A stretch of 37,552 bases of DNA, taken from positions 1-37,552 of IMG/VR virus record IMGVR_UViG_3300025889_000357, one strand, 5' to 3'. The notes under the pieces were generated by a model, which did no database searches, had not been told where the DNA came from, and was given only the letters and a program-made list of their open reading frames with translations. The stretch is from a virus. Below are positions 33,323-37,552 of this stretch, piece after piece; position 1 is the stretch's first letter, and every line of letters starts with the position of its first letter. Made by a program: the position numbers and the translations under genes.

Positions 33323-33340
33323 TGTTGCATAAATGTCACA
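33323..33340. repeat. 18-bp direct repeat, copy 1
   Basis: TGTTGCATAAATGTCACA, identical to 33376-33393. It contains TGTCA, a half-site-like part of the nearby palindromes. Confidence 0.75.
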
Positions 33341-33375
33341 GTCAATCAAAATCTTTAGAGATTTTGTTAGACAAC

Positions 33376-33393
33376 TGTTGCATAAATGTCACA
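33376..33393. repeat. 18-bp direct repeat, copy 2
   Basis: Second perfect copy, 53 bp from copy 1. It ends about 24 bp before the first TGTCAA-N4-TTGACA box, so the repeat may be a binding site for the same or a partner protein. Confidence 0.75.
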
Positions 33394-33416
33394 CTTCATA
33401 GCGTATACATAGCCCC

Positions 33417-33432
33417 TGTCAATTCCTTGACA
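33417..33432. promoter_or_regulatory. Operator-like palindrome A
   Basis: TGTCAA-TTCC-TTGACA, perfect six-base arms. It is followed by GACACCTACCCA, which recurs at 33545-33556 after palindrome D. TTGACA equals the sigma70 -35 consensus, so binding here could block a promoter, though no good -10 follows at the right distance. Confidence 0.6.
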
Positions 33433-33448
33433 CCTACCCACCCCCATA

Positions 33449-33464
33449 TGTCAATTAATTGACA
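33449..33464. promoter_or_regulatory. Operator-like palindrome B
   Basis: TGTCAA-TTAA-TTGACA, perfect arms, fully palindromic across all 16 bases. 32 bp from palindrome A centre to centre, about three helical turns. Confidence 0.6.
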
Positions 33465-33471
33465 CTCTTAG

Positions 33472-33487
33472 TGTCAAAACTTTGACA
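33472..33487. promoter_or_regulatory. Operator-like palindrome C
   Basis: TGTCAA-AACT-TTGACA, perfect arms, 23 bp from palindrome B centre to centre, about two helical turns. Confidence 0.6.
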
Positions 33488-33532
33488 GTTCTATGAAGAT
33501 TCTAAGGAATCTTTGTAAGAGGATGTGTATAG

Positions 33533-33548
33533 TGTCAATTTCCTGACA
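33533..33548. promoter_or_regulatory. Operator-like palindrome D
   Basis: TGTCAA-TTTC-CTGACA, one mismatch in the arms. Followed by the same GACACCTACCCA as palindrome A. Confidence 0.55.
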
Positions 33549-33597
33549 CCTACCCAAACCCACACAATCCAATCACATACCTGCAAGTAATTGATAA

Positions 33598-33625
33598 ATC
33601 TTATTATTATTTATGATAATAAGAT
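33598..33625 (+). repeat. Hairpin related to the early-region element
   Basis: Stem ATCTTATTAT with GATAATAAGAT, loop TATTTAT, the same loop sequence as in the element at 37304. It lacks the TTAAG tail, so it is a diverged or ancestral copy. Confidence 0.5.
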
Positions 33626-33656
33626 ATATCAAGCTTCGGTTTTCCAAAGCAGCAAT

Positions 33657-33672
33657 CGTCAATTTTTTGACA
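33657..33672. promoter_or_regulatory. Operator-like palindrome E
   Basis: CGTCAA-TTTT-TTGACA, one arm mismatch. Lies just upstream of the second micro-ORF. Confidence 0.5.
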
Positions 33673-33743
33673 GTTTGATGAGCCAATCCTGTGCTGCATT
33701 ATGCGACATGATGAGGCATACGATGAGCAGTAATACTGCTTAG

Positions 33744-33759
33744 TGTCAAAATTTTGACG
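33744..33759. promoter_or_regulatory. Operator-like palindrome F
   Basis: TGTCAA-AATT-TTGACG, one arm mismatch, about 85 bp before the first early gene. A likely site to control early transcription. Confidence 0.55.
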
Positions 33760-33774
33760 AACCTTTTAGTATAG

Positions 33775-33800
33775 CCATTGTGAGTTCTTACGAACAATGG
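33775..33800 (+). repeat. Hairpin before the first early gene
   Basis: CCATT with AATGG enclosing GTTC-TTAC-GAAC, with a four-base bulge on the left. It is followed by AAGAT and then GGTTTTGGAGG before the gene, as in later elements. A diverged member of the series, or an independent hairpin. Confidence 0.4.
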
Positions 33801-33835
33801 CGTAACTAAGATAGCGGTTTTGGAGGCCGAATGAA

Positions 33836-34069
33836 ATGGAAAAGCTTTACACATTGCTGAACACCAAAGCGGATAAGATTGCATCACTATCACAAGAGGC
33901 TGCAGAGGCTCACTTGTATGCAATTTGCCTTGTCTCTCAAGGCAAGACACGCGATAGAACTTGTTCTGATATAGAACAAGTTGAGTTTGAATCACTTTGT
34001 GATTTGGCGTTTGAATGGTTCTGTCAAAAGTTTGACGTTCCATACTTTGGCGCATATTATGGTGAGTAA
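33836..34069 (+). CDS. First presumed early protein (77 aa)
   Basis: Start at the ATG at 33836, with GGAGG about 9 nt upstream; an ATG at 33831 is out of frame and closes after nine codons. A helical, fairly acidic protein (MEKLYTLLNTKADKIASLSQEAAEAHLYAICLVSQG...) ending VPYFGAYYGE. Small acidic helical early proteins of phages often bind and inhibit host factors, but no family was recognised. It contains palindrome G (34022-34037). The hairpin element at 34091 follows its stop. Confidence 0.65.
   Translation: MEKLYTLLNTKADKIASLSQEAAEAHLYAICLVSQGKTRDRTCSDIEQVEFESLCDLAFEWFCQKFDVPYFGAYYGE
34022..34037. promoter_or_regulatory. Operator-like palindrome G, inside the first early gene
   Basis: TGTCAA-AAGT-TTGACG, one arm mismatch. 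The codons (CQKFDV) accommodate it, so it may be a true internal site or chance; the match in spacing to the others makes chance less likely. Confidence 0.4.
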
Positions 34070-34090
34070 TACTCACTGGAATTTGCAGGG

Positions 34091-34136
34091 TTTAATATAT
34101 ATCTCTCTCTCTTTATGAGAGAGATATATGTTAAGA
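34091..34136 (+). repeat. Early-region hairpin element 1
   Basis: TTTAAT, then a 13-bp perfect stem (ATATATCTCTCTC with GAGAGAGATATAT), loop TCTTTAT, then TTAAGA. The next ATG is 29 nt after the TTAAG, with GGAGGG between. Confidence 0.8.
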
Positions 34137-34159
34137 TATGGCTTTTGGAGGGCTAAACA

Positions 34160-34249
34160 ATGGATGAAGATTTTGAAATTGACTATTGGTATCATGACGA
34201 CAGTCATGAAGGTTTCCAGCAATGGGATGAGGCTGGAAGCGAGGATTAG
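34160..34249 (+). CDS. Tiny acidic early protein (29 aa)
   Basis: ATG at 34160 is preceded by GGAGGG, with TAG at 34249. The product MDEDFEIDYWYHDDSHEGFQ, then QWDEAGSED, is very acidic, with aromatic and His residues. It is shorter than common ORF cutoffs but fits the one-gene-per-hairpin pattern on both sides. Function unknown; a decoy-like or inhibitor role is speculative. Confidence 0.55.
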   Translation: MDEDFEIDYWYHDDSHEGFQQWDEAGSED

Positions 34250-34250
34250 G

Positions 34251-34298
34251 TTTAAATATATATCTACTACTACTTATGTAGTAGATATATTTTAAGAT
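34251..34298 (+). repeat. Early-region hairpin element 2
   Basis: Perfect 13-bp stem (ATATATCTACTAC with GTAGTAGATATAT), loop TACTTAT, then TTAAGAT. Positions 34253-34298 are identical over 46 bases to 34441-34486. Confidence 0.85.
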
Positions 34299-34316
34299 AA
34301 CGATTTTGGAGGCTGA

Positions 34317-34421
34317 ATGAAAACACAACACTAGCTTTATGCTAGACATACAGAGCCAGCTATAGCTGGTCACTGCGTACTGCCTGAGAGTGCTTGGCAT
34401 GGCAATCAATTAGCACTATAA
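34317..34421 (+). pseudogene. Short early ORF interrupted by an amber codon
   Basis: Behind hairpin element 2 and GGAGG, ATG at 34317 reads MKTQH and then TAG at codon 6. If read through, the frame continues LYARHTEPAIAGHCVLPESA and ends in TAA at 34421 (34 codons). The ribosome site and spacing match other genes, so this looks like a gene broken by a stop, or a short leader peptide. Small inverted repeats CTAGC-TTTAT-GCTAG (34331-34345) and CCAGC-TATA-GCTGG (34356-34369) suggest that a structured RNA is an alternative. TAG is used as an ordinary stop elsewhere here, so general recoding is unlikely. Confidence 0.4.
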
Positions 34422-34439
34422 ACTGCCAGTTACGAGGTA

Positions 34440-34486
34440 TTAAATATATATCTACTACTACTTATGTAGTAGATATATTTTAAGAT
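34440..34486 (+). repeat. Early-region hairpin element 3
   Basis: Same 13-bp stem and loop as element 2, TTAAGAT after it. Identical to element 2 across 46 bases, so the pair brackets the amber-interrupted ORF and could recombine it out. Confidence 0.85.
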
Positions 34487-34498
34487 GGGGATTTTGGA

Positions 34499-34753
34499 AT
34501 GAGGAAATGTTGTTGTTGTGATACCAACATAGACCTATTCTATGTTGATAGTGCTGATGATTATTTTTGTGGATTTTGTCATGGTGAACAGTTTTATCGT
34601 GCTGAATTTGATAATGGTTATCAAATGGCAAAATCTGAAATAGACAATGGTGATATAGATGCTGAGATGGCTATCTTGTCATTTGAACAAGACCCACCTG
34701 TCTATGCTAGACACTGGGGGTTTTTGAAAGCTTGTATTGACGAAATTAACTAG
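34499..34753 (+). CDS. Cys-rich early protein, zinc-ribbon-like (84 aa)
   Basis: Begins MRKCCCCDTNIDLFYVDSADDYFCGFCHGEQFY. Four Cys at residues 4-7 and a CGFCH pair later suggest a two-knuckle zinc ribbon (CxxC ... CxxC). The rest is acidic and helical (YQMAKSEIDNGDIDAEMAILSFEQD). Small zinc-ribbon proteins in phage early regions often bind host RNA polymerase or regulators, but this is inference. The ribosome site seen elsewhere is disturbed here: the ATG comes directly after GGA, and the nearest usable purine run is GGGGA about 9 nt upstream. Confidence 0.65.
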   Translation: MRKCCCCDTNIDLFYVDSADDYFCGFCHGEQFYRAEFDNGYQMAKSEIDNGDIDAEMAILSFEQDPPVYARHWGFLKACIDEIN

Positions 34754-34754
34754 G

Positions 34755-34800
34755 TTTTAATATACTTATCTCTCTCTTGTGAGAGATAAGTTTATTAAGT
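34755..34800 (+). repeat. Early-region hairpin element 4
   Basis: 11-bp stem (ACTTATCTCTC with GAGAGATAAGT), loop TCTTGT (6 nt), then TTTATTAAGT. Next ATG is 28 nt after TTAAG. Confidence 0.8.
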
Positions 34801-34822
34801 AAACAGTTTGGAGGCCGAAAAA

Positions 34823-34993
34823 ATGCAGATAGATATTGACGTAGTCAACTGGGAAATCCAGAATGAAGAACCACTGTTTGAAGTATCAACAACTGATGGC
34901 GAGGTGCTGGCAGTTGTGGATGCACAAGAGGTTCAAGACATAGTGTCTTGGGGCTTTGTCCATAAAGGACAAACACTTTGGTTGAAAGACTAA
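34823..34993 (+). CDS. Small acidic early protein (56 aa)
   Basis: Start at the ATG at 34823 (MQIDIDVVNWEIQNEEP), with GGAGG 8-9 nt before; the TTG start at 34808 would sit on the ribosome site. Beta-rich (LFEVSTTDGEVLAVVDAQEVQDIVSWGFVHKGQTLWLKD) and acidic. It looks like a small barrel. Function unknown. Confidence 0.6.
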   Translation: MQIDIDVVNWEIQNEEPLFEVSTTDGEVLAVVDAQEVQDIVSWGFVHKGQTLWLKD

Positions 34994-35002
34994 CAGCCAA
35001 GG

Positions 35003-35048
35003 TTTTAATATACATATCTCTCTCTTTATGAGAGATATGTTTATTAAG
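35003..35048 (+). repeat. Early-region hairpin element 5
   Basis: 11-bp stem (ACATATCTCTC with GAGAGATATGT), loop TCTTTAT, then TTTATTAAG. Here the next start (35103) is 59 nt away, farther than in most copies. Confidence 0.8.
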
Positions 35049-35102
35049 CATATCGGTTTGGCAATCTCGCCAAGCCAAAACAGCCAACAATGGAGGGTTC
35101 CA

Positions 35103-35363
35103 ATGGCTTTCAGAAACGCTTTTCATCTTTCATCTTCAACTCTTGCAGCTATGGTATTAGCTAGAGTAAGGCATGAAGATGCTTTAGAACAAGATGCAAA
35201 CGACTTATTCAGTCGTCTGTTTATCAAATCGGTTGACCAAATGGGCATTGACCTGATTGGTGAAAAGATTTGGAACATTCTTGTTGAGAAAGAATGTTTT
35301 GAACCGCATCAAGTAAGACTAATGATTCGGCATATAAATGCCGGATGGTTTGAAGCGGCCTAA
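35103..35363 (+). CDS. Small helical early protein (86 aa)
   Basis: Start at the ATG at 35103 (MAFRNAFHLSSSTLAAMVLARVRHEDALEQDAN), with GGAGG about 6 nt before; the frame open from 35028 lies in the hairpin element and is not a gene start. Helical (LFSRLFIKSVDQMGIDLIGEKIWNILVEKECF). Function unknown. Confidence 0.6.
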   Translation: MAFRNAFHLSSSTLAAMVLARVRHEDALEQDANDLFSRLFIKSVDQMGIDLIGEKIWNILVEKECFEPHQVRLMIRHINAGWFEAA

Positions 35364-35365
35364 AC

Positions 35366-35413
35366 ATTAAATAAACAGTGTATATACTTTAGTGTATACA
35401 CTGTTTTTTAAGA
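35366..35413 (+). repeat. Early-region hairpin element 6
   Basis: ATTAAATA, then 15-bp stem (AAACAGTGTATATAC with GTGTATACACTGTTT, one G-U-type pair), loop TTTA (4 nt), six T and TTAAGA. Compare element 7: the same except one paired change. Confidence 0.85.
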
Positions 35414-35425
35414 AGGGATTTTGAA

Positions 35426-35602
35426 ATGACCTATGAACAGTATGTAAAAACCTATGAAGGTATGCTTACTGAATACCTTAACAACTACAAGCCAACAAAC
35501 GTACCATCTGAAGTTAAGAAGATGGTAGCAGCGGCAGATAAGCTTGTAGATTTTGAAGAAATCTATCCTGAGTATGCTGCAAAATACGAAGCACAATTCT
35601 AA
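35426..35602 (+). CDS. Small early protein (58 aa)
   Basis: ATG at 35426, AGGGA about 8 nt before, TAA at 35602. Tyr/Glu-rich, helical (MTYEQYVKTYEGMLTEYLNN..., KKMVAAADKLVDFEEIYPEY). Just under the usual length cutoff but fits the element-gene-element pattern. Function unknown. Confidence 0.6.
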   Translation: MTYEQYVKTYEGMLTEYLNNYKPTNVPSEVKKMVAAADKLVDFEEIYPEYAAKYEAQF

Positions 35603-35605
35603 ACT

Positions 35606-35653
35606 ATTAAATAAATAGTGTATATACTTTAGTGTATACACTATTTTTTAAGA
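35606..35653 (+). repeat. Early-region hairpin element 7
   Basis: Same geometry as element 6 (15-bp stem, loop TTTA, T run, TTAAGA). Compared with it, the pair C-G at stem position 4 is T-A here, a compensatory change. Confidence 0.85.
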
Positions 35654-35674
35654 TAGCAATTTGGAGATTGAAAA

Positions 35675-35899
35675 ATGAAACAGGTTACTGATAAGTATGG
35701 TGATGTAATGAATGAGATTGCCTTGCGTCATGTTGGCAATGGTGATTTGGTTAAGAGAAAGCCAGATGCCAAGGCAGTCTATGTCGTAAATCATTACGAC
35801 AGAGCCAGTAAAACTTACAGTCTTTCAGACTGGAACGATATGAACAGAGAGATTTTCCTTAAACCATCTACAATGGTTTATGTCGGATTTACTTTCTAA
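35675..35899 (+). CDS. Small early protein (74 aa)
   Basis: ATG at 35675 with GGAG about 9 nt before. Lys/Asp/Tyr-rich mix with a beta-like C-terminal half (KAVYVVNHYDRASKTYSLSDWNDMNREIFLKPSTMVYVGFTF). Function unknown. The stop is followed by hairpin element 8. Confidence 0.6.
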   Translation: MKQVTDKYGDVMNEIALRHVGNGDLVKRKPDAKAVYVVNHYDRASKTYSLSDWNDMNREIFLKPSTMVYVGFTF

Positions 35900-35903
35900 A
35901 CTA

Positions 35904-35950
35904 TTAAATAAATACTACCTACTACTTATGTAGGTAGTATTTTTTAAGAC
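35904..35950 (+). repeat. Early-region hairpin element 8
   Basis: 13-bp stem (AAATACTACCTAC with GTAGGTAGTATTT), loop TACTTAT, T run and TTAAGA. After it no ribosome-site-plus-ATG appears at the usual distance. Confidence 0.8.
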
Positions 35951-36116
35951 TAAATTCAAAAGCCAATGAGGGGTTTTGTTGTAGTGAATTGATAACCCAT
36001 TGCAATATACCTATTGCTAATGAAGCCAAGCCTTATCACCTTGCTTTGTTAGGAAATACGCCACCTATTGGGGGCAGCATTGGTTTTTGAATATAGTCTT
36101 AATATGGAGATTTGAG
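35951..36116 (+). other. Non-coding or decayed slot between elements and the next gene
   Basis: About 165 bases with no good ATG gene. One frame stays open to the TGA at 36090, with only a TTG at 35989 as a start (33 codons, MITHCNIPIANEAKPYHLAL...), so it may be a gene that lost its start. A 6-4-6 palindrome GCAATA-TACC-TATTGC lies at 36002-36017. A small RNA or a leader is an alternative. Confidence 0.35.
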
Positions 36117-36281
36117 ATGGATGTTGAAATTTATAAATCGCTTTCAATGTATGACTTTGCAATGGATGTATATCAAAAAGCTATGCATATGAAAGTAAAC
36201 CAAAATGCTGAACATTATGATGTTCAGGAAATTATTAACCATCTACAATTCATTGTAGATACAGACAAGTCGGAGTCTTAA
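36117..36281 (+). CDS. Small early protein (54 aa)
   Basis: ATG at 36117 (MDVEIYKSLSMYDFAMDVYQKAMHMKVNQNAEH), with GGAG about 9 nt before. Acidic helical protein. Its stop directly precedes the next ATG. Function unknown. Confidence 0.6.
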   Translation: MDVEIYKSLSMYDFAMDVYQKAMHMKVNQNAEHYDVQEIINHLQFIVDTDKSES

Positions 36282-36443
36282 ATGGTAAATTTTCTAATAT
36301 GTTTGTATATGGTTTGCACTGGCATGATTGTATTTGTCATGGCATCTTTAGATGGCAATGGGCTGTTTGTCTTTGGTTCATTGGCTTTAATTGTCGGCGG
36401 TATCATGTTAATGATACAGGAAATCTCAGAAGGGAATGTGTAA
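36282..36443 (+). CDS. Small membrane protein (53 aa)
   Basis: ATG at 36282 directly after the stop before it (TAAATG); ends TAA at 36443. Two hydrophobic stretches (VNFLICLYMVCTGMIVFVM and LFVFGSLALIVGGIMLMI) with a short turn between, so a two-helix membrane protein. It could be an anti-host or superinfection factor, which is a guess. Too short for usual cutoffs. Confidence 0.55.
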   Translation: MVNFLICLYMVCTGMIVFVMASLDGNGLFVFGSLALIVGGIMLMIQEISEGNV

Positions 36444-36444
36444 A

Positions 36445-37068
36445 ATGTTTGTAAAACATCAGTCAAAGATTATGAAATGGGCAATGAAAAATGCTGATAA
36501 CATTTTTCTTTTAATCCTGATGGTATCGTTGTCTATCCGGCAGCCTTGGGCTGTAATTGGTAAGCAATTACAAGACGTTCAGGAAAATGGCATGGCATCC
36601 AAGTTCCTATTTGGTTCAAAGAAAGAACTATATGCTTACATGATGGACAACAAACAAGATATCTTTGATATCTTGAAAGCAACCAAAGCTGGTAAAGTTT
36701 CACAAGCTGACTGCTTGTATAAACTTACACAAATACCCGGACTTGGCCTTGCCAAGGCTGGATTTGTGATGCAGCTTGCCATCGGAATGGCTGGCTGTAT
36801 TGATAGTCACAATGTGACTATGTATGGTGTCAATCCTAATGCCTTGAAGATGGGCAAGGTCAAGGCTGAGAAAGCCTTGGAGAAAGCCAAGATGTATCTT
36901 GAACTGTGCGATAAGCTTGGCGGCACTGAGAAGCTATGGGATAACTGGTGCAACTTTGTTGCAACAAGACATCCAAAACATTTTGAAGATGGGTATGATG
37001 TATCTGCAAGGCATTGCTCATACCTTGGAATTAAACCTCAGTCTTTTATGGAAAGACTGTTTAGCTAG
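36445..37068 (+). CDS. Helix-hairpin-helix protein, DNA glycosylase-like (207 aa)
   Basis: Start at the ATG at 36445, one base after the previous TAA, with AAGGGA upstream; a 3-codon longer start overlaps that site. Residues 97-107 read IPGLGLAKAGF, a helix-hairpin-helix DNA-binding motif (hPGxGxxxA), and D120 (GCIDSHNV) sits where endonuclease III-type glycosylases have their catalytic Asp. No iron-sulphur Cys cluster at the end. I recall similar phage genes in cyanophages. It likely binds DNA and may act in base repair or nuclease work. The first 35 residues contain a hydrophobic stretch. Enzyme activity is inferred only. Confidence 0.65.
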   Translation: MFVKHQSKIMKWAMKNADNIFLLILMVSLSIRQPWAVIGKQLQDVQENGMASKFLFGSKKELYAYMMDNKQDIFDILKATKAGKVSQADCLYKLTQIPGLGLAKAGFVMQLAIGMAGCIDSHNVTMYGVNPNALKMGKVKAEKALEKAKMYLELCDKLGGTEKLWDNWCNFVATRHPKHFEDGYDVSARHCSYLGIKPQSFMERLFS

Positions 37069-37078
37069 GAGAAAAGCT

Positions 37079-37294
37079 ATGAAAATTTGGAAACCTGAAG
37101 AAATTAAATGGCGTGATGAAGGCAACGATACATTTGTATCGGAGCCTTTGGTCATGGCTTCAAATGCTGGCTGGTATATCGGAGAGATATACAAGGAGTC
37201 AGATGGTTTTGTCATGCCTTATGACAGGCTGTCTGATTACCATTCCACACCTGAAGAGGTGGCACAACTCATTGAAGAGTTGGGCTGGAATTAA
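37079..37294 (+). CDS. Small early protein (71 aa)
   Basis: ATG at 37079 with AGGAG about 8 nt before; the long open frame from 36899 overlaps the previous gene and is not used. Trp/Glu-rich with a helical end (TPEEVAQLIEELGWN) and GWYIGEIYKESDGF, a small mixed fold. I recall related short genes in marine phages without function. Confidence 0.6.
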   Translation: MKIWKPEEIKWRDEGNDTFVSEPLVMASNAGWYIGEIYKESDGFVMPYDRLSDYHSTPEEVAQLIEELGWN

Positions 37295-37303
37295 CCAGCA
37301 AAC

Positions 37304-37350
37304 ATTAAATATATATAACCCTTATTTATGAGGGTTATATATTTTAAGAT
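37304..37350 (+). repeat. Early-region hairpin element 9
   Basis: 12-bp stem (ATATATAACCCT with AGGGTTATATAT), loop TATTTATG, then TTTTAAGAT. Next ATG is 28 nt after TTAAG. It is 1.4 kb from element 8; the genes between are not preceded by elements. Confidence 0.8.
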
Positions 37351-37371
37351 ACCAAAAATGGAGATTTGAAA

Positions 37372-37552
37372 ATGTGTGTGAGATATGATGTAGATAAAAT
37401 GACCTTTGACATTGTCAAAGATGGTTTGATTGAAGCCTTGGAAGAAAGCAAAGATGAAATCTTTGGCAGTCAATATCCAGAGGATATGTTGCATGAAATT
37501 GTGGACAGTAATGTCCCAATTTATCACAGTGATTTGGCAGACATTCTGTCTG
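37372..37552 (+). CDS. Early protein, N-terminal part (cut by window edge)
   Basis: ATG at 37372 after hairpin element 9, with a GGAG site. The 60 codons present (MCVRYDVDKMTFDIVKDGLI, EALEESKDEIFGSQYPEDML, HEIVDSNVPIYHSDLADILS) are acidic and helical. No family recognised, and the rest lies outside the window. Confidence 0.55.
   Translation, partial: MCVRYDVDKMTFDIVKDGLIEALEESKDEIFGSQYPEDMLHEIVDSNVPIYHSDLADILS

Larger units (their letters stand above)
32897..33835. promoter_or_regulatory. Divergent control region between late and early genes
   Basis: About 940 bases with no convincing gene. Leftward it ends at the terL-side gene and rightward at the first early gene. It holds the TGTCAA-type palindromes (33417 onward), an 18-bp direct repeat, two unrelated palindromes, candidate divergent -10 boxes, and hairpins related to the early-region element. 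Two micro-ORFs of about 20 codons (33333-33401 and 33678-33743, both starting MSQS) are present without good ribosome sites. Confidence 0.8.

Noticed and set aside
34317-34421. Genome-wide amber recoding, to explain the TAG at codon 6
   Set aside because: Neighbouring genes use TAG as their stop codon (34249, 34753, 37068 region), so a general reassignment is not supported.
34317-34440. tRNA or tRNA-like gene in the slot between hairpin elements 2 and 3
   Set aside because: Short stems exist, but there is no T-loop consensus, no acceptor pairing and no anticodon arm in register.
36899-37078. Longer N-terminus for the 71-aa gene
   Set aside because: It overlaps the helix-hairpin-helix gene out of frame; the ATG at 37079 has a clear AGGAG site.
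34091-37350. CRISPR array made of the hairpin repeats
   Set aside because: Repeats are palindromic but differ in sequence, spacing is 150-1400 bp, and genes lie between them.
34091-37350. Hairpin elements as plain strong terminators only
   Set aside because: Stems are AT-rich and several copies have few T after the stem. Ending transcription after every small gene would require a promoter before each one, and none is visible. Termination may still be part of the role.

Overview
The window is part of a double-stranded DNA tailed-phage genome. It has a low-GC look, dense gene packing with overlapping stop/start codons (TAATG and ATGA junctions), and protein types that I associate with uncultured marine phages. 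A P22-type portal, a gp4-like adaptor, a nozzle-like protein and large internal-type proteins are present, and there is no sheath, tube or classic tape-measure gene. This points to a short-tailed (podovirus-like) virion. The host cannot be read from the sequence; a marine alphaproteobacterium or a cyanobacterium are both possible.

Left and centre (1-32896, all minus strand) is one long late block, read right to left. It starts with a 66-codon gene and the terminase large subunit. Then come the portal, a 63-codon gene, a GroES-like co-chaperonin, a tiny basic protein, the scaffold, two further head-region genes, the major capsid protein with a terminator behind it, and a first adaptor. A 4.8 kb run of small lysine-rich proteins follows, several sharing a Gly/Cys/Arg C-terminal motif. 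After that come the gp4-like adaptor, two large fibre/adhesin genes, a third fibre-like gene, the nozzle-like protein, large internal-type virion proteins, and a holin/lysozyme pair cut by the window edge. Three genes too short for a usual ORF cutoff were recovered on this strand (45, 39 and 66 aa after start correction).

The control region (32897-33835) has no convincing gene. It contains a family of 16-bp palindromes (TGTCAA-N4-TTGACA type), an 18-bp direct repeat, a 20-bp palindrome that carries divergent extended -10 boxes, and the first hairpins of a repeated element.

The right arm (33836-37552, plus strand) holds thirteen small presumed early genes. Most of those up to 35.9 kb, and the last one, are preceded by a copy of a hairpin element: AT-rich stem of 11-15 bp, usually a 7-nt loop ending in TTAT, then TTAAG, then about 18-29 nt to the start codon in most copies. 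Stem sequences differ between copies while pairing is kept, with one clear compensatory pair change. This repeated RNA-like element, together with the palindrome cluster, is the most unusual part of the window. The identifiable proteins in this arm are a helix-hairpin-helix protein and a Cys-rich zinc-ribbon-like protein; the rest are unknown.
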